Shown: piece after piece, positions 12,179 through 23,303 of the stretch
Layout: each line of letters starts with the position of its first letter
Position numbering within the stretch: the first letter of the stretch is position 1
Source: Brachionus rotundiformis
Taxonomy: Eukaryota; Rotifera; Eurotatoria; Ploima; Brachionidae
DNA: 64,000 nt
Direction: 5' to 3'
NCBI GenBank assembly: GCA_016802295.1
Contig: JAESIW010000203.1
Coordinates: forward strand, 569,780-633,779
Notes under the pieces: model-generated
The model's database searches: none
What the model saw: the letters and a program-made list of their open reading frames with translations, nothing else
What the model was told of the DNA's origin: nothing
Made by a program: the position numbers and the translations under genes

Positions 12179-14026
12179 GACTCACTTATGTACAATTTAT
12201 TGTTTTAATAGTTTTTTTTTATACATAATAAATTTCCTATTTATCAAAAGTTATCTGAGATTAGTGTAAAAATAATTATTCTTAATTTTTTGAATGATTT
12301 ATTAGACAGGATCTCTTAGTTATGATCGTTCAAGACATTCCATTTTTGATTATTAGATTTGATCCTGTTTGTTTATTTTTATTTGTTTCTTTCTATCTTT
12401 TTTTGTTTTATTTTGTATTAAACATATTCTAATAAAGTTTAATTTTTATATTATTTAAAATAAATACAATTAATATAATGTTATCAATGTCTTTTTATTT
12501 TTATAAATCAAATCATACACAGGCCTAGCTAATGCTTGATTTTACCAATCTAATTAAAAGCATTTGGTAATTTTATCTATTTTGTTTTTATTAATTAATT
12601 TTTTATATCTTATGTATTGTTGTTTTAAAGGCTAAGGAAGAAAAGTGTGTATATAATACAAAAAATAAAAATCAAAAGTCAAGTCAATGACTTGATTTTT
12701 TAAAAAATTCAACTTGTCTAAAACCAATTATTTTTTTATTAATTTTTCGTTTTTCATGAAAATTTATATGTAAAGACTAAATTTTTTTTCTAATTTCAAA
12801 AAAAATTATCATTTATTTGCAAATTATATATAATAAGTAATTTACATGACTTTAAAAAAAATTTAATAACTTTGACTTAAAACTGTGACTTATAAACAAG
12901 TAATATTTTATTTAAAAAATATATTCATTCTTTATTAATCGGCAACTAATTAACCATATTGTAACAATTAGACTAAAAAAAATATGTATCAATATGCAAG
13001 TTATTTTTGTATGAGCTATGTTATTATTGTCATAATGTGTTTGAGTCAGTAATTTTTGATATATCTAAAGTCTAGTTTTATTAAAAAAATTAAAATTTTA
13101 AAAATTTTTTAATCAAAATTCTTTTTTTCATTTTTCTAATTTTATTTTCATTTCTATCTTTTGACATCGCCAGAATTGGCGTTAATTTGAAATTAAATAA
13201 ATTAATAAATAAAAATTTTTGATATTATTATTGTTAAGAAAATTGTTTGAATCGATTCAAATTCTTGTGTGTTTAACACAAAACCATTGAATTTATCTTT
13301 CACAATGGCAAAAAATAAAACCCGGTAGATTTGTTGGATCTAAAAACAAAAATAGATAATTTTTAAATAGATAGAATTTTTTTTATTTTATTTTCGCATA
13401 AATAAACAAAATTTAGATTTTTTTTTAATATTAATTATCAATAAATATAAATAGTCCCAACTTGAGTGTTTGTGTTTTTATAATTATATAGTAAAGGAAA
13501 GGGTTAACCAAAGGGCCCATTAATCAAACCATTCAAGGCCCAAAGAAAAAATTAACAGGTGATCAAGCAATTGAATTATAAAAGTCAGAAAATTATTAAT
13601 TAATATTTTTATTTTTTAATTTGATGATTTTTTAAATATATTCTCTGATGAATTTCAAATGAAATTGAGTCCAATATCTTAAGGGAGCTATTTTTTTGAG
13701 TTGACTGATTCAAATATTGGTATGACATTTTATTTTTTAAATATTAAAATTGTTAATATGACTGCTGGATGGATTGAATATTTTTTAAGTTCGGCTTACT
13801 GAATGGTGTTAACAGATAAAAAAATAAATAAACATAAAATCTGACAATACTTTTTCTATTTTAGTTATTTTCTAATATTTAATTGATATTTTTTAGTTAT
13901 GATGATGTTTTATTTCAAATAAAACATCATCATAACTATAGTAATAAAAAATTTGAAAAAAAAACATAAAAAAAATTGTTTTTTATTATAAAAATTTTCT
14001 ATTTACAATAATGCTTTTTTCGTTTT
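12179..14026. other. Intergenic between convergent genes
   Basis: About 1.85 kb of very AT-rich sequence with no coding signal. It contains a small hairpin TCAAGTCA/TGACTTGA near 12678-12697 and the perfect palindrome listed separately at 13894-13938. Confidence 0.6.
13894..13938. repeat. Perfect 45-nt palindrome
   Basis: A 22-nt arm (13894-13915, starting TAGTTATGATGATG) is followed by one C (13916) and then its exact reverse complement (13917-13938). It lies 88 bp downstream of the stop of the minus-strand gene at 14027-14344. It could be a cruciform, a terminator-like hairpin or a MITE relic; the sequence alone does not decide. Confidence 0.95.
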
Positions 14027-14344
14027 TTATTTATTACGAGATTGATTTTTGCGCTTAGATTTACCAGATAATGAACCAATGTCGTTACCTCTTATTTTAT
14101 TAGAAATTAACTTAAATAAACTGGGCTCTTTGCCCTCTGGTTTTTTTATTCTTCTTTCTGGTATAAAAGTTGGAGCAATATTGACAATATTTTGTGCTAC
14201 ACATTTTTCTTGGTGATTTTGTTCCGAGTGGTCAGTTTTATTTGAGTCAATTTCCTCCTCTCTGATTATCTTTCCACAATCGGCTTTTTTCATATCTAGC
14301 TCTAGAGTATCGCTTTCTTTCACGTATTTGACTCGTTCCATCAT
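14027..14344 (-). CDS. Hypothetical basic/charged small protein, 105 aa
   Basis: A single-exon frame of 105 aa starting MMERVKYVKES and ending in a lysine/arginine-rich tail (SGKSKRKNQSRNK). No domain is recognised. It has no signal peptide or membrane segment and is rich in Glu, Lys, Asn and Ser. The mixed codon use (not just A/T runs) and the length, in a region otherwise closed in all frames, favour a real gene. The tail could be a nuclear localisation signal (inference). It might also be the last exon of a longer gene, though no obvious splice acceptor or upstream coding was found. Confidence 0.45.
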   Translation of the reverse strand: MMERVKYVKESDTLELDMKKADCGKIIREEEIDSNKTDHSEQNHQEKCVAQNIVNIAPTFIPERRIKKPEGKEPSLFKLISNKIRGNDIGSLSGKSKRKNQSRNK

Positions 14345-14922
14345 AGAATTTTACCAAGCAAACAAATGTTTTTGAAAATGGCGTAACACTTTTTAAATTC
14401 ACCTTTTTTTGTAATAATTATAAATAAATTAAAATGAAATAAAAAAATTCTAATATTCAAAAAATTTTACTTAATTTAGAAATATTAGGCGAGATTCTGA
14501 TGAATCATGAATAATTAAAGGTTTTTATTATATATATTAAAATATTTCAAAATAACTATTATGCAAATATTAATTTATATTTTCAAAAAAACATTATTGA
14601 TATAAATTTAGAATTTAGAGTTTAAAATGAGAATTAAATTAAAATAATTTTTATAACTCTAATTCAATTAGTGATAATTTTAAATTTTATTAGTTGAAAA
14701 TATTTTCCAAATAGGGAAATGTAAAAGAATTTCTTTTGTTTTTGATTTATCTTTAGCTGATTTAACATTCCTTAATAAAATATTAAGCAAAAACATTGTC
14801 TTACTGTCACATTCAAAATTTTTACCAAGTATTTTTACCCAAGATAAGCAATTTTATTGTCAAACTCATTAGCTAGAATTAAAATTTAATTAAAAAAGCG
14901 TCAAAAAAAATATTTCCATAAC
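14345..14922. other. Intergenic, no gene seen
   Basis: Nearly pure A/T sequence of about 580 bp between divergent genes; nothing recognised. Confidence 0.6.
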
Positions 14923-14962
14923 ACCTTTTCATCAGGAGGTTAAACCTCCGCTGATTAAGGTT
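14923..14962. promoter_or_regulatory. Imperfect palindrome upstream of a TATA box
   Basis: Nested complementary blocks ACCTT/AAGGT, ATCAG/CTGAT and GGAGGTT/AACCTCC centre on one A near 14942. It is conspicuously GC-rich for the region and lies just upstream of the TATA-like box of the secreted EF-hand gene. It could be a dimeric transcription-factor site or a transcribed hairpin. Confidence 0.6.
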
Positions 14963-14973
14963 CCAAATACTGA

Positions 14974-14983
14974 TATAAATATA
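14974..14983 (+). promoter_or_regulatory. TATA-box candidate
   Basis: TATAAATATA located 60 bp before the ATG at 15034, with a short A-rich leader between. Position fits a core promoter, though such strings are common in this AT-rich DNA. Confidence 0.4.
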
Positions 14984-15033
14984 AGTATATCTATCCAACT
15001 AAAACAAAATAGAAAATTCCATTGTTCAGCAAA

Positions 15034-15432
15034 ATGTTATTCAAATTAATATTAATTGCATCGGTTTTTAATTGCTTTTTGGCCAACGAATTTCAAGACC
15101 AAGTTAATAAGGACATTGAAGAAAGAGTAGGTCACAGTATTCCTTTCAACAATGTTGACAAAAATCGCGATTTGGACTTGGATGGGGAAGAGTATTTTGT
15201 CTCAAACCAGGACTGGACCATGAAAGATCCAGTACTTAAAAGATCTTATTTCACGTGTCTTTTTAGATACTGTCCATTTGAAAGACTTCAAAAACTGATG
15301 CAAAATTACATAAAAGGTGATGATGGCTCGGTATACATGCCACAATTAAAACATTTCCAGCCAAAAAGAAACCATCTTTTCGACAAAAAAAGAGAGAAAA
15401 ATTTCAAAGATTTTATTTCAATGAGATATTAA
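15034..15432 (+). CDS. Small secreted EF-hand-like protein, 132 aa
   Basis: A single exon with a signal peptide (MLFKLILIASVFNCFLA). Residues 42-53, DKNRDLDLDGEE, fit a canonical EF-hand calcium loop (D1, N3, D5, D7, hydrophobic 8, D9, E12). A second, weaker loop-like stretch (KGDDGSVYM) follows about 50 residues later. Two cysteines (CLFRYC) could form a disulfide. The rest is basic and not recognised. The start at 15034 is the only ATG that gives a signal peptide. The likely role is a secreted calcium-binding protein; family unknown. Confidence 0.7.
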   Translation: MLFKLILIASVFNCFLANEFQDQVNKDIEERVGHSIPFNNVDKNRDLDLDGEEYFVSNQDWTMKDPVLKRSYFTCLFRYCPFERLQKLMQNYIKGDDGSVYMPQLKHFQPKRNHLFDKKREKNFKDFISMRY

Positions 15433-15988
15433 AATTAATTATTTTTATCTAGTATATAAGAATTAATACTGTGTACTAGTTTCAATTAAATTTGATGTTT
15501 ATTTATTTTTTATTTTTTTATTTCTTTTTAATAAAAATTTTGCATTTTTTATTAAAAATGTTTTCTTTATTGTTCAGCTGTCAATTTAATACAAATTTGA
15601 AATGTGATTTAATTAATTATTTGTCATTGTCGGTCTATTGAATCATTCTTTTTAAAACAAATTTCTATAGAATAAAAAATAAGAGATTTGAACTGATAAA
15701 TACAAATACATTAGATATTTAATGAAAAATGTTCTTTATTTTTTATTAAATGTATGCGTTTGGAACGAAATGAGAGTACCCTTGAATACTAAGCCAACAT
15801 TTATAAGCAATGATCAAATTTGAAAATTCGAATATTATTCTATTATCTAAAAGCTTTTAAATTCTAATGTAATCTAGATAAAAAAATTCTTAAAAAGCTT
15901 AATATTTGTTATATATATATAATAGTAAAAATGGCTATATAGTTTGGTTTAAAATACAAGTCTATATCTAAAAAGATCCTTGGCCATC
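15433..15988. other. Intergenic, no gene seen
   Basis: About 550 bp of AT-rich sequence; nothing recognised. Confidence 0.6.
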
Positions 15989-16282
15989 TTAATTGTTTAC
16001 ATTAGCCACATTGCTTAGGATATCATTCCATTCTTTGTTATGTTCCACCAACTTGATTCTAAGGTTACTGAAAATTCCAGATGGAATCTTTAAAAATTTG
16101 GATAATTATTCTTTGGGTGAATAATTTAATCATATAATACTTACAATAAATAAAAGTGATTCAGTGACCAATACAATAAACCTAATACAGAAATTGGTCC
16201 AGGGAAAAATTTTTCTCGTAAAGAACTTATTGATTTTTATAAATATAATATTCAATGTTAAAGTTGTTTCCGTTTGAGACAT
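15989..16282 (-). CDS. Tentative two-exon small protein, 78 aa
   Basis: Exon 1 is 16282-16145, beginning MSQTETTLTLN. Its donor is a consensus GTAAGT, a 57-nt intron ends AAAG, and exon 2 is 16087-15989, ending in TAA. The spliced product has a hydrophobic middle (FCIRFIVLVTESLLFI) and a hydrophilic end (IKLVEHNKEWNDILSN). I do not recognise it. Support comes from the strong donor, a typical intron length, preserved frame and non-random codon use; it may also be part of a longer gene or chance. Confidence 0.4.
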
Positions 16283-19167
16283 AAAAATGTTCAATTTATT
16301 TAACACAAAATTAAATTGAATAATTAAAAAAGCTTTAATTTACATATTTGTGTAATTGTCTATACAAAATTAACCAAGTGAATTAGAATTTTTAGAACAA
16401 ATTTTAGAACAGCCAAAAAAACTAGGCTATTATTGCTTATCTTATCACAAGGATAAGAATATTCTTTAATGAATTGAAGCCAAATTTGATTATAAATTGA
16501 TGATATAGGAAAAAATTTATGTTATATCCGAGTTTATTATAATCATAAATACATTGAGTCATTTGAAATAAAATATTGGATAAATAGTATTCATTTTTGC
16601 TAAAGAATTTTAAAATCTATAATTTCTAGCATATCTTTTTTTGTATTTGAAAATTATTAACTATCTAGGATGACATGATAAAATCAAACTAACAGCCGCA
16701 CAAACATTTTGTTAATTAATTACAAATATTCGTTTTATTTTAATTAAATTATCAAAAGAGTTTCTTGAATTTAAAACTCAGGGGACATTAATTTTATATC
16801 TAATGAATTAATAAAAAGAAATATTTTCAAATGCAAAAATTTTACTTCATTGATTAATTTATCAAATTTTGATAACAATATTTGGTATTAAGTTTATTCA
16901 GCTTTGGAAAAAGGAAAATAAATAACAAAAATAAAATTGGTATAATTTATGAACCAATCTTTAAACAATGTCTAGGTGTAAAGCTTTTAAAATTCTTAGG
17001 TTTCAACTTTATTATTGTAATAGACAAAAGCCTATCAGTTTTAAATGTGCTAAATCAATTCCGTAAATCATAAGAGATAATTTTTAAAATAAATCATTTT
17101 TTCAAAAAGAATATCTTAATAAATTTTGTTATCTATTTCCTTCAATTAAATTTGCTCAAAAAAAAATTAATAATTTTAATTGAAATTGAAAATTTTCTTT
17201 TTATTTTCTAAAATAAAAGAAATTTAATTTATAAATAAGATATGTGATTCATTGCTTTAATAATTAATATTCATCCAGAAATTTTCATCACTATTAAATT
17301 GTTTTTTTAACAAACGTTTAAGCTGCTCTGCATGTATTAAATATTAATAAATAATTTATCAATTTTATTCTTTCTTTTTATTTCAAAAGAAAAAAATTAA
17401 ATGTATTAAACAAATAAATTTTTTTTTTAATTTTGTAATTATTTAATCAATATATCTGTTGGTATATCATTTGCCATGCATGTTTTTTTCTTTGTTATTT
17501 TTAAACTTTGATTGTAAAACTGGCATAGAAAAATAATAATAAACATATCCAAAAAATGTATGGAGTTAATTTTGAAGAAAATTAGGAAAACAAAATTACG
17601 GAAAATTTTATCTTGATAAACTGTGCTAAATTTAAATAAAATATGAAGGATTAGTTCCTCTGTTCGTGACCATATATTTAAATAAATAAATCTCTCCAGA
17701 TTTCATGATATTTATTAAATTAGAATGTAGAAAAAAAGGCTTCAAAGGTCTCAAGCCGAGTATTAAGTTTTTAGGTTTAATTTTTTTTTTCAACAGATAA
17801 TTTCTTATTCAATCGACAGAACCGGTTAATTTTTTATTTATTGATTCTCAGCCAGTGTACTAGAATTGATATATCAATTCATAAATAATATCTATTCTAA
17901 TAATTTTTAAAGAATTTGTTTTTTTATAATTAAAAAAAACTGCTGATTGTCGATTTATGTTTGGATTCTAAGACTCAAGTTAATTAATGGTTCAATATTA
18001 TATTATACTAATTTTGGCAAACAAAGTTCATTTACGAAATGAAAGATAAGATATAGATAGTTAAAGCAAGGTAAAAGATATCAAATTAATTTAAATTAGA
18101 AATAAACAGTTTTAAATAATATCGAGTTTACTTTTATTATAATGAATTAATTTTGGAAAAGAAAAGTTAAACTAAATATTTGGTCATGCTACTTGAAAAT
18201 AAGGAAAATATTTCTTCCTTGGAAATGTTGACATAATTGGAGAAAATGCATTAAATTCCTTTCTAACAAGTAAAAATTTAATGATTTTTAAGCATCTTTA
18301 TATTCAATTATGTGTATGGATTTAGATGGATTTTTTTTGCTGTAAAGTCATGATAAAATTTTTTTAAATTTTTTCTTGTTAATATTCGATTAAAATTTTA
18401 ATCAATTCTTATTTATTTCTCAAATATAATGCTTTTTAATTGAAAGCAACTTTTTTTTAAATAAATCAAGTTTGATTATTTGATACAGGAATATTTAATA
18501 GATGAAATTATATCCAAGATATTCTTAGACTTAGGAATTCAAATTAAATTATTAAAAATCAATATCAATATTCACTAGATTCATTTAATTTGATAAAAGA
18601 ATTTTTATATTATCTTTGTACCTTAGCTCCTACACATATTAAATATTTTTTTGTTGATTTCATGTTATTTCTTAAGATTTTTGGGAACAAATTCTGTAAG
18701 AAAAATCGAACTTTAGATTATTAGTTCTATATTTTACTAAAAGGAAAATATTTTAAAACTAATTTAGTTCAATATGAAGATAATTAACAAAAAAAAATAA
18801 CAACTAATTAAATGAATTCATTTTTATAATTAAAAAAAAAGAAATATTAATTTCTTCTTATTTTAATAAAGCTTTTTTTGCTTAAAGGATTTGTTTTAAT
18901 AACAATTTTGTGTAGTCTAAGGTGATACTTCAGATTTGTTTTTATTTGAAATTATTTTTCCAAATAATCTTTGATTATAAATGACAAATGTATAAAATAC
19001 TTAAGTACTTTTCTGCTCAATTTTCAAAATTTTCTTAATATTCTTTTTTTAAAGCTCTAAGCTCAACGAAGATCTTTAAAATTCATCTTAGCTGATTTAA
19101 ATAATGAATAAGGTGAATTTGGACTCATTAGATTTAATTATTAAATGAAATGTAAATCAATTAGTGA
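16283..19167. other. Intergenic, no gene seen
   Basis: About 2.9 kb of AT-rich DNA. Open stretches such as 16882-17073 are lysine/asparagine/isoleucine-rich by composition and have no domain. No RNA gene or repeat recognised. Confidence 0.55.
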
Positions 19168-20355
19168 ATGAAAATGGAGGAAAATGGAATCTTTTACACC
19201 AACATATTCACCACTTACAATGACAATTCAACCCATTTACCAGCTAACCAGCGTTACTATTCATTTTTCAAAAGCTTTCCTGAACACCGAATGTACAACA
19301 TTTTCTATCCAACTGAACTAATTTTATCCTACTATACCATGTTTTTAATTGTTATTGGCACTATATGTAATTCAATTTCTTTCATGGTAATGAATGCCAG
19401 AAAATTAAAAAACTATTCGTGTATGAAAATTTTGTCTTTTCTATCACTAGTAGATACCCTAGTGTTATACCAGTGGAATTTAAATACATTTTTTAAATAC
19501 AACTTAAGCTCTCCACCTCATTTTGAAGACTTGGAAGAGATTTCACTTGTTTGGTGCAGACTTATTTCATTTATGGCCTTTTCCACGCTTCAAATAAGCT
19601 CTTGGCTACTGGCCTTGGTAAGCTTTGACCGAGTGATGAGTGTACACTCGACATGCTGGACTCACCAAATGGCCAAGTCTAAAAAATTGTACACACTTAT
19701 CATTTCTATTTGTGTATTTATATTTTTACTTAACAGTCACCTATTGGTTTTTAATGGCTTTTATGTTGACCAAGTGGATTCAGAAACCTCTTCTAGCTAC
19801 CGGTCAATTGTCTGCTACCAATCAAAATGGGACGAGGATTATATTTTTCCAAAGTGGGAGACAGTTCACCTGTTTATGTATAATGCCATACCATTTTTGA
19901 TTATGTTGGTGTGTAATTTTTTAATTATCTACAATGTAAAATATGCCCGTAAGATAAAATCACAGAATAAAAAAAGCGACAAGAGGAAAAAGCGAATGAC
20001 CCTAATGCTCATTTTGGTCACTTGTACTTTTATGGTTTTGACTTTGCCAAGCGTTATTGTTCACACTTTTTACCGAGAATATCTGAGCGACAAGCCGTAC
20101 CGGCGCCTGGTCAATTTGATTGTGAACAATTTGGTTCATACCAGTCATGCGATCAATTTTTTTTTGTACATTTTTTCGGCACCAAATTTTCGTACTGAAT
20201 TTAACCAATTTTTTGCAGACTGGTTCTCAAAAATTGGAATATCGGAAAGAGAGAATATTCGCAGCCATGCATTGAATGATTCAAATAAGCGAAAATCATT
20301 AGTGTCTACCTTTAATGTGACAAAATCAGATCATAACAAAAAAGATTATGTTTAA
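19168..20355 (+). CDS. Rhodopsin-class (class A) GPCR, neuropeptide-receptor-like, 395 aa
   Basis: Intronless seven-transmembrane receptor. It has an N-glycosylated extracellular N-terminus, TM1 with the conserved Asn (GTICNSISF, N68) and TM2 Asp (SLVDTLVLY, D96). C130 before TM3 and C216 in loop 2 form the standard disulfide pair. A DRV motif (154-156) ends TM3. TM6 has VLTLPSV, lacking the CWxP tryptophan. TM7 reads INFFLYIFSAPNFR, where NxxxY is kept but the proline of NPxxY is Phe, followed by helix 8. The TM7 form resembles FMRFamide- and other invertebrate peptide-receptor families, so a peptide ligand is likely but unproven. The C-tail is Ser/Lys-rich with possible phosphorylation sites. 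Confidence 0.9.
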   Translation: MKMEENGIFYTNIFTTYNDNSTHLPANQRYYSFFKSFPEHRMYNIFYPTELILSYYTMFLIVIGTICNSISFMVMNARKLKNYSCMKILSFLSLVDTLVLYQWNLNTFFKYNLSSPPHFEDLEEISLVWCRLISFMAFSTLQISSWLLALVSFDRVMSVHSTCWTHQMAKSKKLYTLIISICVFIFLLNSHLLVFNGFYVDQVDSETSSSYRSIVCYQSKWDEDYIFPKWETVHLFMYNAIPFLIMLVCNFLIIYNVKYARKIKSQNKKSDKRKKRMTLMLILVTCTFMVLTLPSVIVHTFYREYLSDKPYRRLVNLIVNNLVHTSHAINFFLYIFSAPNFRTEFNQFFADWFSKIGISERENIRSHALNDSNKRKSLVSTFNVTKSDHNKKDYV

Positions 20356-20942
20356 ATATATGTTGATGTGTTTTTTTTTTTATAAATTTTTATTTTTTAT
20401 TCAATATGATGAAAAAAAATAATTTAGTGATATCTTTATCAATAAATTTTTCGATTATAAATTAAGTTTTTGTTCAAGATGTCAAAATTATTAATTAAAA
20501 AGTTTATCTAATTACAAATTAATTTTATTTATTATCGTCTTTATTAATAGACTAAAAAAGAAATAATTAAAAAAAATTAACAAAATTTTAAATTATTAGA
20601 CAGATCATAACAATATAAACCTATAATCTGGTACTAAGTTTGAATAATATACCTACTGATTAGATTAAAATCTAAAGGAATTAAAATAAATTTGATGAAA
20701 TATTTATTGACAATTCAATAAATTTTGTTATTTTCAGATAGTTTGCAGTAAAAATATCCCATATAAAAATCTTGCTTGATGTTTGTTATTACAGCTATCA
20801 ATTTGAATTATTTTCAATTGGTGTAGACAGCATTAAATGTTTTTGTTGATATAAATATTTACTATGTACTCTTAAGAATAGACCTAAAATGAATAGATAA
20901 GATACTCATTTGAGAAGGATAATAAAAATATTGCACTTTCTC
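20356..20942. other. Intergenic, no gene seen
   Basis: AT-rich 3' flank of the GPCR gene leading into the repeat copy; nothing recognised. Confidence 0.55.
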
Positions 20943-21162
20943 AGGACTGACTGGCTTTTCCCAGAGTAAGTCACAGTGCACCGTATAAATAAAAGCGACA
21001 AAGAATTGTTGTCTATTTTCCAGATAGTTGTTAAATTGTAGCAGAGAATTGTTGATGCCAAGAAAAAAATTCTTAGCTTAAAAATTGGCAAAATAACAAC
21101 CAATTCAGCCATAATAGTTATCCAATTTATAAGATCCTATTTAATCTTAGTTACTCTTGAAA
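20943..21162. repeat. Repeat copy A (about 220 bp), cut by assembly gap
   Basis: Starts AGGACTGACTGGCTTTTCCC and runs up to the N block. It is about 90% or more identical by eye to 22093-22313 in the same orientation. It contains ACCGTATAAATAAAAGCGAC and a short minus-strand frame that I do not recognise. Confidence 0.9.
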
Positions 21163-22092
21163 NNNNNNNNNNNNNNNNNNNNNNNNNNNNNNNNNNNNNN
21201 NNNNNNNNNNNNNNNNNNNNNNNNNNNNNNNNNNNNNNNNNNNNNNNNNNNNNNNNNNNNNNNNNNNNNNNNNNNNNNNNNNNNNNNNNNNNNNNNNNNN
21301 NNNNNNNNNNNNNNNNNNNNNNNNNNNNNNNNNNNNNNNNNNNNNNNNNNNNNNNNNNNNNNNNNNNNNNNNNNNNNNNNNNNNNNNNNNNNNNNNNNNN
21401 NNNNNNNNNNNNNNNNNNNNNNNNNNNNNNNNNNNNNNNNNNNNNNNNNNNNNNNNNNNNNNNNNNNNNNNNNNNNNNNNNNNNNNNNNNNNNNNNNNNN
21501 NNNNNNNNNNNNNNNNNNNNNNNNNNNNNNNNNNNNNNNNNNNNNNNNNNNNNNNNNNNNNNNNNNNNNNNNNNNNNNNNNNNNNNNNNNNNNNNNNNNN
21601 NNNNNNNNNNNNNNNNNNNNNNNNNNNNNNNNNNNNNNNNNNNNNNNNNNNNNNNNNNNNNNNNNNNNNNNNNNNNNNNNNNNNNNNNNNNNNNNNNNNN
21701 NNNNNNNNNNNNNNNNNNNNNNNNNNNNNNNNNNNNNNNNNNNNNNNNNNNNNNNNNNNNNNNNNNNNNNNNNNNNNNNNNNNNNNNNNNNNNNNNNNNN
21801 NNNNNNNNNNNNNNNNNNNNNNNNNNNNNNNNNNNNNNNNNNNNNNNNNNNNNNNNNNNNNNNNNNNNNNNNNNNNNNNNNNNNNNNNNNNNNNNNNNNN
21901 NNNNNNNNNNNNNNNNNNNNNNNNNNNNNNNNNNNNNNNNNNNNNNNNNNNNNNNNNNNNNNNNNNNNNNNNNNNNNNNNNNNNNNNNNNNNNNNNNNNN
22001 NNNNNNNNNNNNNNNNNNNNNNNNNNNNNNNNNNNNNNNNNNNNNNNNNNNNNNNNNNNNNNNNNNNNNNNNNNNNNNNNNNNNNNNNNNNN
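21163..22092. other. Assembly gap, 930 N
   Basis: Unknown sequence flanked on both sides by the same repeat, so the gap probably holds further repeat copies or the interior of an element. Long open frames crossing it are artefacts. Confidence 0.98.
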
Positions 22093-22313
22093 AGGACTGA
22101 CTGGCTTTTCCCAGAGTTAGTCACAGTGTGCCGTATAAATAAAAGCGACAAAGAATTGTTGTATATTTTCTAGATAGTTTTTAAATTGTAGCAGACAATT
22201 GTTGATGCCAAGAAAAAAAATTCTCTGCTTAAAAATTGGCAAAATAACAACCAATAAAGCCATAATAGTTATTTAATTTATAAGATCCTATTTAATCTTA
22301 TTTACTCTTGATA
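22093..22313. repeat. Repeat copy B (about 220 bp)
   Basis: Begins at the first base after the gap with the same AGGACTGACTGGCTTTTCCC start and ends near TTTACTCTTGA. Scattered substitutions separate it from copy A. Unique sequence resumes after about 22313. Confidence 0.9.
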
Positions 22314-22952
22314 ACCTTTTTGCTTTACACTTTAAAGACATATTTTTCTTTAAAAATAATTTAAAAATTGTCAGAAATGAAAATGATAAAGATGTTTTAA
22401 ATGAACCAAATTTTGACCCATATAGAAATACCTAGATAATTTAACAAAAAATAAAATCGAAATAAATCTAATTACACTGGATCAGCACAATTTAAAACAT
22501 TATGATATTTTGTTATTCCTTGATTAATTTAAATAGAAAATAATTTAATAAAATTAAATTCAAAATTTTGATAAGCTTAATATTTTTCTCTATTTGAAAT
22601 TGTATTTGTTTAAGCTTTTTTTGACTGTATTTTATTAATTATACAAGTAGGTTTTTAACTTAATTTATCTATCTATATATCACTTCTGGCGTTAAAATAC
22701 TCTAAGGATCCAAATTTTTAACTTTGCAGATTACCATGTAAAGATTAATTCTTTTTTAAAATAAATGTTAATTTTAGATAATTTAATGATAAAAATACAA
22801 AACTATAAATAAATTTATTTAAATAATAATAAAAAAAAAGGTTTAATTATTTATTTTTAACATTTATTAGAAACACTCTTACAAAAATGGTTCAATAAAT
22901 CGGAAACACCAAAAAGTAAATTTTTAAATTCAAATTCGTCTAATTAAAATAA
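22314..22952. other. Intergenic, no gene seen
   Basis: AT-rich; nothing recognised apart from the probable 3' UTR of the minus-strand gene next to it. Confidence 0.55.
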
Positions 22953-23303
22953 TTAGCTCTTAAGAAATCTTCTCTTTGTGGGCGTTTTGATAGATTCTTT
23001 GTGAAAAATTTTTCCTAGAGCAGCTTCTAGTGAATCTTCACTTGACGTTCTTCCATGATTCTGCAGCATTTCATCCAATTCATCGTATTCAAAATTTTCC
23101 AAAAGTCTTTGAATAATTTCATGCTTGGTTAAAAAAATACAGCTAAAAATTATCTTTATCAAAGTTTTATAATTTACCATATCGGTGTTCTTGTTCTGTC
23201 GCATTCTTGGCAAAACCTTCGACTCTGCTTTATCCAACTGAACACACAAAATAAAAATTACTGAAAGAGTAATCAAAGAGACCAATTTGAATTTCATTTT
23301 CAA
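22953..23303 (-). CDS. Short secreted protein, possible peptide precursor, 98 aa
   Basis: Exon 1 is 23303-23178 and exon 2 is 23123-22953. The 54-nt GT-AG intron is a multiple of three and open, so an unspliced reading also exists, but the hydrophobic insert it would add argues for splicing. The start MKMKFKLVSLITLSVIFILC is a strong signal peptide. The mature part is acidic and helical (RLLENFEYDELDEMLQNHGR), with basic sites (PRMR, GR, KRR) that could be processed. The family is not recognised; a neuropeptide-like or other small secreted factor is inference from architecture only. Confidence 0.65.
   Translation of the reverse strand: MKMKFKLVSLITLSVIFILCVQLDKAESKVLPRMRQNKNTDMVNYKTLIKIIFSCIFLTKHEIIQRLLENFEYDELDEMLQNHGRTSSEDSLEAALGKIFHKESIKTPTKRRFLKS

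Noticed and set aside
16882..17073. 63-codon open frame
   Set aside because: Same compositional bias; no recognisable domain or neighbouring exon.
21147..22173. Open frames of 334-338 codons on both strands
   Set aside because: They consist almost wholly of the N gap.
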